Below are positions 32,471-40,938 of a stretch of 64,000 bases of DNA, piece after piece; the stretch's first letter is position 1, and each line of letters begins with the position of its first letter. The notes beneath the pieces were generated by a model that was not told where the DNA came from, did no database searches, and worked only from the letters and a program-made list of their open reading frames with translations. Origin of the DNA: VXMT01 sp965204835 (lineage in GTDB: Bacteria > Chloroflexota > Dehalococcoidia > UBA2979). Where the stretch lies: contig OZ242017.1 in the NCBI GenBank assembly GCA_965204835.1, positions 1,116,001 to 1,180,000 on the forward strand, read 5' to 3'. The translations under genes were made by a program, and so were the position numbers.

Positions 32471-33964
32471 ATCGTCACCACATACGAACCGGCGGCAGTC
32501 GACCACCCGCTGGACCCAATCTTCAACCCGCGCGGCGTCGCCGTGGTCGGCGTATCGACGCGACCAGGCCCGGATGGGCGCATGGGCGGCATCTTCCTCA
32601 ACTCGCTGCTGGAGCAGGGCTACCACCACGGTCGCGCGCTCTACGCCGTGAACCCGAAGATGACCGAGGTGCGCGGCGTGCCGTGCTACCCCACGGTGCT
32701 CGACTGCCCGGATCCCATCGACCACGTCATCTCGCAGATCCCGTCCGAGGGGCTCCCGACGCTCGTCGAGCAGTGCATCGAGAAGGGTGTGCGGTCGCTC
32801 CACTCGTTCACGGCTGGCCTCGCCGAGACGGGCGACCCGGACCTCGTCGCGCAGGAGCGCGCCATGGTGGCGCGCGCCCGCGAGGCGGGCATGCGGCTGA
32901 TCGGCCCGAACTGCATGGGGCTCTACGTCCCCGGCGTCGGCCTCGGCTTCAACCCGCGTTCGCCGAACGAGCCGGGCAACGTCTTCCTGCTCTCGCAGTC
33001 CGGCGCGAACGCCGGCGGCATCATCGACGGCCTGGGGCGGCGCGGCCTGCGCTTCTCCAAGGGCGTCTCCTACGGCAACGCCGCCGACCTCAAGTCGCAC
33101 GACTTCCTCGAGTACGCGATGGAGGACCCCCAGACGGAACTCGTCGTCGCCTACATCGAGGGGCCGCGCGACGGGCGGGCGTTCTTCGAGGCGCTGAAGA
33201 GGCTCGCCCGCGTCAAGCCGACCATCGTGCTCAAGGGCGGCATCACCGACGACGGCGCGCGCGCGGCGAACTCGCACACCGGCTCGCTCGCCGGCTCCAT
33301 CGACGTCTTCGACGCGCTGTGCCGGCAGGCCGGGGCGATGCGTGTGCGCACGCTCGAGGACCTGCTCGACCTCGCGGTGGCGATGACCACGGACATGCGC
33401 TACCTCGGCGGCAACAAGGTCACGCTCGTGGGCGCCGGCGGCGGCTTCGCGGTGCTCTCCACCGACCAGATGGCGATGGAGGGCCTCGAGGTACCGTGGC
33501 TGCCCGAGGCGACCCAGGAGCAGCTACGCGAGATCATCCCCATCGCGGGCACCAGCATCCGCAACCCCGTCGACGCCAACTTCGGGCGCGACCACCCGAT
33601 GGACTTCAGCAGCGACACCGGCCTCACCCGGCGCGTGTTCCAGTCGATTGCCTCCGCGCACTCGACCGACCTCGTGCTGACCACGGTCGGCACGCGCTGG
33701 TACCCCGGCCAGGACCACTCGGACGAGGCGCGGCAGCAGCAGCTGTCGCTGACCGCCGAGGAGCTCTCGATCATCTCGCGCGAGCACGGCGTGCCGATGG
33801 CGCTGATCCTGCGCGAGGCGCGGCTGGAGGACGCGGGCGACTTCGTCCACGACCACGGCGTGGCTTCGTTCCCGTCGATCGAGCGCGCCGCGCGGGCGGC
33901 CGCGACGATCCTCGAGTGGCGCCGCCGGCGCGAGGGCCTGCCGGACTTCTTCACGGACAACTAG
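32471..33964 (+). CDS. Acyl-CoA synthetase (NDP-forming) alpha-type / CoA-binding protein
   Basis: A 497-aa protein with a Rossmann CoA-binding domain (P-R-G-V-A-V-V-G-V-S-T-R-P-G, V-N-P-K) followed by two succinyl-CoA-ligase flavodoxin-like domains (I-G-P-N-C-M-G-L, S-Q-S-G-A-N-A-G, K-G-G-I-T-D-D-G, S-H-T-G-S-L-A-G with the phosphohistidine). It resembles the alpha half of ADP-forming acetyl-CoA synthetase; no beta (ATP-grasp) half is adjacent. A GTG start at 32543 would cut the first beta strand, so ATC 32471, 7 nt after AAGGAGG, is the likely start. A sequencing error (ATC for ATG) is an alternative. Confidence 0.85.
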   Translation: MVTTYEPAAVDHPLDPIFNPRGVAVVGVSTRPGPDGRMGGIFLNSLLEQGYHHGRALYAVNPKMTEVRGVPCYPTVLDCPDPIDHVISQIPSEGLPTLVEQCIEKGVRSLHSFTAGLAETGDPDLVAQERAMVARAREAGMRLIGPNCMGLYVPGVGLGFNPRSPNEPGNVFLLSQSGANAGGIIDGLGRRGLRFSKGVSYGNAADLKSHDFLEYAMEDPQTELVVAYIEGPRDGRAFFEALKRLARVKPTIVLKGGITDDGARAANSHTGSLAGSIDVFDALCRQAGAMRVRTLEDLLDLAVAMTTDMRYLGGNKVTLVGAGGGFAVLSTDQMAMEGLEVPWLPEATQEQLREIIPIAGTSIRNPVDANFGRDHPMDFSSDTGLTRRVFQSIASAHSTDLVLTTVGTRWYPGQDHSDEARQQQLSLTAEELSIISREHGVPMALILREARLEDAGDFVHDHGVASFPSIERAARAAATILEWRRRREGLPDFFTDN

Positions 33965-34006
33965 CGGCGGCGGGGGATCGGTCGCACGGACTGCGTCGGG
34001 CTCCCG

Positions 34007-34025
34007 GCCCGGCGCGTGGCCGGGC
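34007..34025. terminator. Possible terminator hairpin after the CoA-ligase-like gene
   Basis: Stem GCCCGG/CCGGGC around a 7-nt loop, about 45 nt past the stop at 33964, in a 119-bp gap before the next plus-strand gene. No T-tract. Weak evidence. Confidence 0.3.
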
Positions 34026-34083
34026 GCGCGTTGTGAGAGCATAGATAGCCGCCACGCCGCAGACCCGCTGCACACGGGGGAAC

Positions 34084-35541
34084 ATGGCTCGCACGCCCGC
34101 AGGCACCACGCCCCCGACCGCCCCCGGTGAGCGCCTCTGCCCGCGCTGCGGGCGCACCGTGCTGGAGACCAGCATTCGGTGCCGCTTCTGCATGGCCGAC
34201 CTGCGCGACACCAGGCTCGGTCCCCGCAGCAGGAGGGCGCGGCCCGAGCGCCGGCGCTGGATCCCGAGGATCCGTCACCGCTGGTCGCGCCGTCGTGGCT
34301 TCGCCGTCATCTTCCTGGCGATCGTGCTCTTCTACGGCGGGCGCTGGGCCTGGGTGCACCACATCTCGACGGCCCAGCCGCTCCCCGTGGGGGTGTCGGC
34401 CGCCATCAGCCTCGAAGCGACACCGTCCACCTCGTGGCCGACGCCCAACGGCGGCCTCTCCCAGGACCGCACGACCACCGCGCGCGCCGCCCTCGACGGC
34501 GAGGTGGCGTGGCAGGTCGGCCTGCCGGAGCAGGTGACGCGCGATCCCGTCGCCGACGAGGAGCGCATCTACGTCATGTACCGCGACAGCTTCGCGGCGT
34601 ACTCGCTCGACGACGGCAGCGAGGTATGGCACTTCACGCGGCCCGGCCTGCTCAGCAGCCCGGCGGTCGTCGGCGACCGGCTGTACCTCTCGCTGCGCAG
34701 CGGCCGCGTGCTGGGCATCGACGCCGCGTCGGGCGAGATCGAGTGGACGACGATCCTCGACGAGGAGCTGTTCACCACACCCATCGCGTTCGAGGGCGTG
34801 CTCTACGTCTACGCCCCCGGGCGGCTGTACGGCCTGGATGCCGAGAACGGCGACGAGCTCTGGACCCGGGACGTCGAGGGTAACTGGGGCGAGTCCTCGC
34901 CCGTGGTGAGCGAGGACCGCGTCGCGGTCGCGGCGCGCAAGGCCGTGGTCGTGCTGGACCGCGAGACCGGCGTGCGCACGTTCCGCCACCCGCACACCTC
35001 GATCGCCGGGCTGGTGTTCGGCCGGGACTACATCTACAGCATCTCGCCGGCGTTCGCGGCGGGGATCGACCCGGCGTCGACGCTGCCGTGGTGGGAGGGC
35101 ACGAGGCTCTACTGGAACTGGCTCTGGGCGTTCGGGGCCGCGCCAGAGCCGCCGCGGCCCGAGATCGAGTGGGTGTCCCGCGAGCGCCCGAGCGACCTGC
35201 GCTCGGGCACCGCGTTCTCGCTGATGTTCAAGCCGGCGTTCGACGGCGAGCGCATCATCACCTCGGACACCACGGGCCTGGTCCGGGCGTTCGACGGGAC
35301 GACCGGTGCGCTGGCGTGGGAGCGCAAGCTCGACGCGGTACACGGCCCGGCGACCGTGACGCCGGACGGGTTGGTGGTACCCGTCTCCGACGCGATGCTC
35401 CTGCTGGACGCCGACACCGGCGAGGTGGTGGATGAGCGGCCACTCGACACGATCCGGACGCGCGTGAAGCGCTGGGTCGTGGTGCTGGAGCGGGGCACGT
35501 TCGTGGTCGACGAGCCCGGCGCCCTGCTGGGCCTCCGGTAG
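34084..35541 (+). CDS. Zinc-ribbon, single-pass membrane protein with PQQ-type beta-propeller
   Basis: A 485-aa protein: residues 19-36 form a zinc ribbon (C19-P-R-C22 ... C33-R-F-C36), about 73-92 one membrane helix, and about 110-485 PQQ/BamB-like blades (S-L-D-D-G-S-E-V-W, D-A-A-S-G-E-I-E-W, D-A-E-N-G-D-E-L-W, D-G-T-T-G-A-L-A-W). The N-terminus would be cytoplasmic and the propeller outside. No catalytic PQQ or heme site is evident, so a scaffolding or binding role is likely. GGGGGAAC precedes the ATG. Followed 30 bp later by an MFS gene, probably one operon. Confidence 0.83.
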   Translation: MARTPAGTTPPTAPGERLCPRCGRTVLETSIRCRFCMADLRDTRLGPRSRRARPERRRWIPRIRHRWSRRRGFAVIFLAIVLFYGGRWAWVHHISTAQPLPVGVSAAISLEATPSTSWPTPNGGLSQDRTTTARAALDGEVAWQVGLPEQVTRDPVADEERIYVMYRDSFAAYSLDDGSEVWHFTRPGLLSSPAVVGDRLYLSLRSGRVLGIDAASGEIEWTTILDEELFTTPIAFEGVLYVYAPGRLYGLDAENGDELWTRDVEGNWGESSPVVSEDRVAVAARKAVVVLDRETGVRTFRHPHTSIAGLVFGRDYIYSISPAFAAGIDPASTLPWWEGTRLYWNWLWAFGAAPEPPRPEIEWVSRERPSDLRSGTAFSLMFKPAFDGERIITSDTTGLVRAFDGTTGALAWERKLDAVHGPATVTPDGLVVPVSDAMLLLDADTGEVVDERPLDTIRTRVKRWVVVLERGTFVVDEPGALLGLR

Positions 35542-35571
35542 CGGCGTGCAGCCGGACGAGGCGGAGCAGGC

Positions 35572-36834
35572 GTGACGACCTCGACACAGCAGGTGCAGGC
35601 CCCGCGCTACCGCTTCGTGGTCGAGGGCGCCCTGCTGTGGATCCAGATCGCGATGGGGCTGAGCTTCATCGCCGTCGCGCCGCTGTTCCCGCTCATCATC
35701 GACGACTACGGCATCGACAACGCCACGGCCAGCCTCCTCGTCGGCGGCACCGCGCTGGCGTTCGCGGTCTCGACGATCCCGGGCGGCCTGATCGCGGCGC
35801 GCTTCGGGTGGTGGCGCGCGACGTTCTTCGGCGGGCTGCTGATGTCGGCGATGGTGCTGTCGCCGCTGGCGTCGAGCTTCACGATCCTGCTCGGGCTGCG
35901 GCTCCTGTTCGCCGCCGGGGGCGCGACCGTGATGGGCGCGCTGCCCTCTGCGGTCATGAGCTGGTTCCCGTTGCGCGAGTTGCCCGTGGTCAATGGGACG
36001 AACATCGTCGGGCAAAGCATCGGCGTCACCGTCTCCGTGTTCATCGTGGCCGGCCTCGCCGGCCTCGTCGGATGGCGCGAGTCGCTCATGCTCTTCGGGC
36101 TCGTCTCGCTCGCCGGGGTGGGGGTCTTCGTGTTCCTCGCGCGCACGCCTGACGTTCCCGTGGGCGCGCCGATCAGCCCGGCGTTCTCACCCACGCTGCT
36201 CCTGTCCGTCCTGCGCGACCCGCCCACGCTGCTGCTCGGCTTCGGCATCGCGGGCGGCGTGGCCGCGTTCATCGGCCTCAACTCGTGGCTCCCGACGTAC
36301 TACCAGCAGGAGTGGGGATGGTCGCTGGAGCGCGCCGGGCAGGTGGTGGCGATCCCGTCGTTCTTCGGCATCGTCGGGTCGCTGGCCGGGTCGGCGGTAC
36401 CCGTCGGGATCGGGTTGCGGCGGCCGCTGATCATCGCCGCCGGCGTCGTCATGCCGGTCGCGGTGTTCGGGAGCTTCATCTCGGAGTCGCCGCTGGTGCT
36501 GTTCCCGAGCCTCGCGCTGCTCGGCTTCGTGAGCTGGATCCACTTCCCGTCGGTGATGACCATGCCGATGGAGTTCCCGGGCAACACGCTCGAGCGCGCG
36601 ACGCTGTCGTTCGCCACCGTGATGACCATCGGCAACGTCAGCGGCTTCTTCTCGCCGCTGATGGTCGGGTTCCTGCGCGATCAGACCGGGAGCTTCGGGC
36701 TCGGCTTCCTGATCTGTGTCTTCTTCCCGCTCAGCCTCGTCATCGCGGGCCTGCTCGTGCCCGAGACCGGGCCCCGCGCGCGCAGGCGGCCGGTCCAGGC
36801 CACCGAGGCCGCCGAGTCCGTCGAGGTCTCGTAG
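35572..36834 (+). CDS. MFS transporter (nitrate/nitrite or hexuronate-like)
   Basis: A 420-aa 12-helix transporter: L-F-P-L-I-I-D-D-Y-G-I in loop 1-2 and L-I-A-A-R-F-G-W-W in the motif-A position, with a charged R-L-L-F-A-A-G helix 4. Subfamily uncertain; substrate unknown. GTG 35572 is preceded by GGAG. Follows the zinc-ribbon/PQQ gene by 30 bp. Ends 6 bp from the convergent cyclase gene. No T-H-x-G-M tail motif. Confidence 0.87.
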   Translation: MTTSTQQVQAPRYRFVVEGALLWIQIAMGLSFIAVAPLFPLIIDDYGIDNATASLLVGGTALAFAVSTIPGGLIAARFGWWRATFFGGLLMSAMVLSPLASSFTILLGLRLLFAAGGATVMGALPSAVMSWFPLRELPVVNGTNIVGQSIGVTVSVFIVAGLAGLVGWRESLMLFGLVSLAGVGVFVFLARTPDVPVGAPISPAFSPTLLLSVLRDPPTLLLGFGIAGGVAAFIGLNSWLPTYYQQEWGWSLERAGQVVAIPSFFGIVGSLAGSAVPVGIGLRRPLIIAAGVVMPVAVFGSFISESPLVLFPSLALLGFVSWIHFPSVMTMPMEFPGNTLERATLSFATVMTIGNVSGFFSPLMVGFLRDQTGSFGLGFLICVFFPLSLVIAGLLVPETGPRARRRPVQATEAAESVEVS

Positions 36835-36840
36835 CGACGC

Positions 36841-37788
36841 CTACAGCACCGCGATCGGGTTGACCGGCGAGCCGGTCCCGCCGTGGACGCGCAGCGGCGC
36901 GACCATCAGCAGGAACTCGTACCGGCCCGCCTCGGCGCACGCGTCCGCGAGGTCGTCGAGGTTCGCGTTGTCGAGCAGCGGCATCCCCATCCACGGGATC
37001 ACGATCTCGTGGATCGGCACGCCGACCGTGTCGCCGTCCGGCCTCGGCAGGCCGTGGCCCAGCCCCTGCTGCCCGGCGTCGAGGAGGTCCCAGACGAGCA
37101 CGGCGGCGTCGTGCATGTAGAGGAACTCGATGGCCGAGCCGTGCACGCCCGGCATCTCGTTGAACATGCCCATCTCGAAGTCCGGCCGCGAGGCGTAGAA
37201 CGCGTTCGCGCCCGAGCGCACGACCACGGCGTCGCCGGGCCGTGGCTCGACGCCCTGCGCCGCGGCGATGTCCTCGAGCTCCCAGCCGTGGACGGGCGCG
37301 TCGATGGTGACGAAATCCGCGCCGCGATGGCGCGGCACGTCGTAGAGCACGCCGCGCGTGACGATGCCGTCGTGGTACGGCTCGACGGAGCCGCTGCCGG
37401 CGCCGTCGAGGGTGACGTCGGAGCCCGGGCGGCCGTTGTAGAGCTCGCCGCCGGGGCCGGTGAAGATGTGGCACAGCGCGTCCAGGTGCGTGACGGTCCA
37501 GCCGTGGAAGTTGATGCTGATGCGGTCGCCGGAGCTGTTCGGCCCCACGCGCATCTCCTGCTCGAAGCCCGACACCATGCTCGACCGCGGATCCTTGCTG
37601 ATGACGAGCGAGAGCGAGACGGTGCGGCCCTGCTGCGGAAGCGTGAGGGCGTGGCGGCGCACCTCGGGCGTGATGTGGTTGAGGGTGCCGAGGTGGTCGT
37701 CGGGTCCCCAGCGGCCCCAGTTGCTGAAGCGCTCGCGGTAGGTCTCGTACTCCTCGGGGGTGGGAGGGGTGCGGTCGGCCAGGCTCAT
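36841..37788 (-). CDS. Cyclase/kynurenine formamidase-like metal-dependent hydrolase
   Basis: A 315-aa PF04199-type protein. The zinc-binding H-x-x-x-x-x-H-x-D-x-x-x-H pattern is present as H-G-W-T-V-T-H-L-D-A-L-C-H near residue 95, with W-G-x-D-D near the N-terminus. Relatives hydrolyse N-formylkynurenine, isatin or carbamates. ATG 37788 follows AGGAG by 6 nt. Single gene, convergent with the MFS gene. Confidence 0.87.
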   Translation of the reverse strand: MSLADRTPPTPEEYETYRERFSNWGRWGPDDHLGTLNHITPEVRRHALTLPQQGRTVSLSLVISKDPRSSMVSGFEQEMRVGPNSSGDRISINFHGWTVTHLDALCHIFTGPGGELYNGRPGSDVTLDGAGSGSVEPYHDGIVTRGVLYDVPRHRGADFVTIDAPVHGWELEDIAAAQGVEPRPGDAVVVRSGANAFYASRPDFEMGMFNEMPGVHGSAIEFLYMHDAAVLVWDLLDAGQQGLGHGLPRPDGDTVGVPIHEIVIPWMGMPLLDNANLDDLADACAEAGRYEFLLMVAPLRVHGGTGSPVNPIAVL

Positions 37789-37833
37789 CGCGTGCTCCTC
37801 TGCGCTGCGGCCGCTCTCGGCGCGGGGACGGTA

Positions 37834-38709
37834 TCACGACCGCTTGGCGTTGGACTTCTTGAGTTGGTCGAGGAACAGGAGTTGGCCTGCATAGCCCGCG
37901 TGCTCCCCGAACTGCGTCTGCGCCCGCGCGCGCAACCCCGCGTGTGCGCCGCTTCCACGGTAGCGCTGCCCATAGAGTTCGCTCATTCGGCTGCCGATGT
38001 GCCGGTCGATGGGGAAGACTCCAGGCCGATCGAGCCCGAACAGGCAGACGCAGTCTGCGATCTTGTCCCCGATCCCGTCGTAGCTCATCAGCACGCCCCG
38101 AGCTTGGGCGTCCGGCATCCGGGCGAGCGCATTCAGGTCCAGGCGGCCGTCTGCGATATCAGAGGCGACCGCGTGAATGCGGTGTCCACGATCGAACCCG
38201 CGCGCCACCTCCATGAGCGCGTTGCCTCCGAATGAGACGAGGCGCCGCGGTGTGGGGAACGCTCGGCCCGGCACCCCGCCGAGCGTGCGCAGGCTCCCGT
38301 AGGTCTTTGCCAGCCCGTTCACGATCTTCGCGATGCCCTCAACTTCGTTCTGCTGCGAGCAGATGTAGGCGGCGAGGCACTCCCACAGATCTTGGCGCAG
38401 AATGCGCATCCCCCCGTACTTCTTGATCAGGGAGTCCATCGTGCCAGTCGAGTCGCTTTGCCTGAGACCCCCGTGGACCTTCGAGATGTCCTGATCCAGA
38501 CGGAAGTAGTGGGTGACGTGCGGCTCCAGCGCCTCGTCGGAGGCGTCGCTCTCGAACTCGATGCCGTCCTGAGCGTTGCGAACCCTGATGAGGCTGTCGT
38601 GGACGATGCCGTAGTACCAGCCGTCCTTATTCGGCTCGGTCCACCGGAACGCCTGCGCCTGGAGCCAGTCGAGTTCGAGTTCGAACGGCTGGATAGCAGG
38701 CAGGAACAA
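37834..38709 (-). CDS. OGG1-like 8-oxoguanine DNA glycosylase/AP lyase
   Basis: A 291-aa protein of the HhH-GPD superfamily. Q-A-Q-A-F-R-W in an N-terminal OGG-type domain, I-C-S-Q-Q-N in the base-flipping helix, and G-I-G-D-K-I-A-D-C-V-C-L-F-G-L-D-R with F-P-I-D-R-H-I supplying the catalytic Lys and Asp. No iron-sulfur cluster. The layout matches OGG1 rather than MutM. TTG 38709 has GGAGG 6 nt upstream and lies 16 nt after the stop of the hydrolase gene, so one operon. GC is lower than in neighbours. Confidence 0.85.
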   Translation of the reverse strand: MFLPAIQPFELELDWLQAQAFRWTEPNKDGWYYGIVHDSLIRVRNAQDGIEFESDASDEALEPHVTHYFRLDQDISKVHGGLRQSDSTGTMDSLIKKYGGMRILRQDLWECLAAYICSQQNEVEGIAKIVNGLAKTYGSLRTLGGVPGRAFPTPRRLVSFGGNALMEVARGFDRGHRIHAVASDIADGRLDLNALARMPDAQARGVLMSYDGIGDKIADCVCLFGLDRPGVFPIDRHIGSRMSELYGQRYRGSGAHAGLRARAQTQFGEHAGYAGQLLFLDQLKKSNAKRS

Positions 38710-38725
38710 ATCGAGCCTCCGAGGG

Positions 38726-39529
38726 CTACTGGGCAGCAGGGGCGTTGTCGGCGATGAAGCGGGTCAGCGCCTCCATGTAGGGGACCTGGCCCACCCACAG
38801 GATCGTGTTGTGGTCCCCGTACGGGATCACGACGATCTCGCGCGACGTGCCCTCCAGCAGGTTGTAGAGCTCCGCCGCCGTCTGCATCGGCACCAGCTGG
38901 TCGACCTCGCCGTGGATCTGCATCGTCGGCAGGCGGATCGAGCGGATCTTCGCCTCGTGCGCCTCGATGAGCTCGAGGGCCGTCCCGTGCTCGGCGACGC
39001 CGAAGCGCTCGAGCATCCCGCGCACGCCCGCCGCGCCGCTCTCGATCACCACGCCCCGGAAGCCCTCGGCCGCGTTCGCCGCGATCTCGAGGGCGGGCGA
39101 GGCGCCCATGCTGCGGCCCATGACGTAGCGCCGCGCGTCGTAGCCCAGCTCGTCGAGCGTGGCGTGGAAGAACGCCGCGACCGGACGGGCGTCGGTGACG
39201 AGGTGCTCCATCGAGGAGGCGCCGCCGCTCTTCCCGTACCCCCGGAACTCCGCGACGAAGAGGTTGATGCCGTGGTCGTAGTAGAGGCTGACGAACTGGT
39301 CGTGGTCGCCGACGATCTCGCCGTTGCCGTGGAAGTAGAGGATCGAGGGGTGGTCGGGCCCCGGCTGGTGGTAGAACCGAGCACCGACCGAGACGCCCGG
39401 GTCGACCTCGACCAGGTAGTCGGTCGCGCCCTCCGGCGGGCGGGTGTGGTCGGGGCGGGGGAAGAACGCCATCGAGGCCGCGCCGAGGCGGTCGAGCAGC
39501 GCGTAGTCGGGTTCGTTCGCGTCGGGCAT
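38726..39529 (-). CDS. Alpha/beta hydrolase
   Basis: A 267-aa protein of the BAAT/DUF-type hydrolase group: Y-F-H-G-N-G-E in the oxyanion loop, R-G-Y-G-K-S, the nucleophile elbow M-G-R-S-M-G-A, acid probably Asp in H-G-E-V-D-Q-L-V, His in Y-G-D-H-N-T-I. Substrate unknown. ATG 39529 follows AGGAG by 6 nt. Probably co-transcribed with the OGG1-like gene. Confidence 0.88.
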   Translation of the reverse strand: MPDANEPDYALLDRLGAASMAFFPRPDHTRPPEGATDYLVEVDPGVSVGARFYHQPGPDHPSILYFHGNGEIVGDHDQFVSLYYDHGINLFVAEFRGYGKSGGASSMEHLVTDARPVAAFFHATLDELGYDARRYVMGRSMGASPALEIAANAAEGFRGVVIESGAAGVRGMLERFGVAEHGTALELIEAHEAKIRSIRLPTMQIHGEVDQLVPMQTAAELYNLLEGTSREIVVIPYGDHNTILWVGQVPYMEALTRFIADNAPAAQ

Positions 39530-39601
39530 CGGCGTCTCCTCACGCGGTGGTGGCGATGATACGCGAGGGGCGGCCCCGCAGCGGGCCGGGCGGTCAGCGG
39601 G

Positions 39602-40825
39602 CTACCAGGGCTCGTCCATCTGCGCGAAGCCGCTGTGGCTCGCCTGCGCGGCGACGATCGGCCGGCGGTAGGGGCGGGTCTGGCCCGTCGCGCGGCCGAC
39701 GAGCAGCCAGAACATCCCCACGACCGCGAGGCCGCCCGAGGCCCAGTACACCATCGGCACGTCGAACCAGCTCGCCACGACGCCGAGCACCACGCCGCCG
39801 GCGAGCCCGCTGATGTCCCACGCGAGCTGCAGCACGGCCGTCGCGCGCCCTCGCGCCGTGTCGGCGACGCGGTCGATGGCGAGCGCGAGGAGCGCGGTGT
39901 GCGCCCCGGCGAGGCCCGCGCCGGCGAGGAACCCCGCGACGATGAGCATGACCGGGTTGTAGGCGACGGCCAGCAGCCACATCGACGCCACCGTCGCCAC
40001 GAGGCCGGGTAGCGCGACCGGCACGCGCCCGACGCGGTCGGACGCCGCCCCGGCCACCGGCCGCACGAGCGTGGAGGCGACGCCGACGAGGAGGAAGAAC
40101 AGCCCGACATTGCCCAGCCCGCGCTCCTCGCCGAGCAACGGCAGGAAGGTGCTGGTCGCGGCGAACGAGAACGTGACGGTCATGAACACCGACATCGGGA
40201 AGATCGCCGGGCGCGGGAACAGCGTGGTCCCGCCCTCGACGCCCGCGCTGGAGCTCGGCGGCTCGTGGACCGGCTCGACGACGAGGATCGTGAGCCCGGC
40301 GGTGGCGGCGGCGATGATGAAGACCGCGTCGAACCCCCACGTCGCGGCCACGGCCACGCCGATGGCGGGCGGGAACATCTGCGCCACCCCGGTCGCCATC
40401 CCGAACATCCCGACGCCCTCGCCACGCCTCGGCAGCGGCGAGAGCTCGGCGATCATCGAGGCGGACGCCGTGGGGCAGGTCGCCATGCCGACGCCCTGCA
40501 CGAGCCGCAGCAGGAACAGCGAGGCGATGTCGTGCGAGAGCGTCATGAGGAACAGCGACGCCATCATCGTGAGCAGGCCGAAGCGCAGCACGCGCTTGCG
40601 GTGTCCCCGGTCGCTCCAGCGTCCCGCGAAGGGCCGCAGCACGAGCGGCACGACGTTGAAGCCGCCGACGATGAGCCCGATCTGCCACTTCGACCCGCCG
40701 ATCTCGTCGACGTAGTCGGGCAGGACGGCGAGCAGGTAGAAGAAGCTGGCGAAGAAGCCGACGGTGCCGAGCAGCGTCAGGCCGAAGTCGAACGTCCAGA
40801 GGCGGGGTCGGGCTGACTGGCTCAC
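39602..40825 (-). CDS. MFS transporter with S-H-S-G-F tail motif
   Basis: A 407-aa 12-helix transporter (motif A: F-A-G-R-W-S-D-R-G-H-R-K; helix 4: R-L-V-Q-G-V-G-M-A). It belongs with broad drug/sugar permease-like MFS proteins; substrate unknown. The last residues read S-H-S-G-F-A-Q-M-D-E-P-W, similar to the T-H-A-G-M tail of three other MFS proteins here. GTG 40825 has no ribosome-binding site; minus-strand TACGAT ends 6 nt upstream (leaderless). Confidence 0.88.
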   Translation of the reverse strand: MSQSARPRLWTFDFGLTLLGTVGFFASFFYLLAVLPDYVDEIGGSKWQIGLIVGGFNVVPLVLRPFAGRWSDRGHRKRVLRFGLLTMMASLFLMTLSHDIASLFLLRLVQGVGMATCPTASASMIAELSPLPRRGEGVGMFGMATGVAQMFPPAIGVAVAATWGFDAVFIIAAATAGLTILVVEPVHEPPSSSAGVEGGTTLFPRPAIFPMSVFMTVTFSFAATSTFLPLLGEERGLGNVGLFFLLVGVASTLVRPVAGAASDRVGRVPVALPGLVATVASMWLLAVAYNPVMLIVAGFLAGAGLAGAHTALLALAIDRVADTARGRATAVLQLAWDISGLAGGVVLGVVASWFDVPMVYWASGGLAVVGMFWLLVGRATGQTRPYRRPIVAAQASHSGFAQMDEPW

Positions 40826-40831
40826 CGCACC

Positions 40832-40837
40832 ATCGTA
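40832..40837 (-). promoter_or_regulatory. -10 element of the 40825 MFS gene, apparently leaderless
   Basis: Minus-strand TACGAT ends 6 nt before GTG 40825, identical in sequence and spacing to the nth promoter. Confidence 0.5.
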
Positions 40838-40938
40838 CGGCCTCGGCTCCGCACGGGCTGCGAGGGGCCTGCGGGACGCCTCGCTAGTATCATCGCGTCG
40901 CCGCAGTCAGCCGGGCCGCGCCGGGGGCGCGGAGAAGG

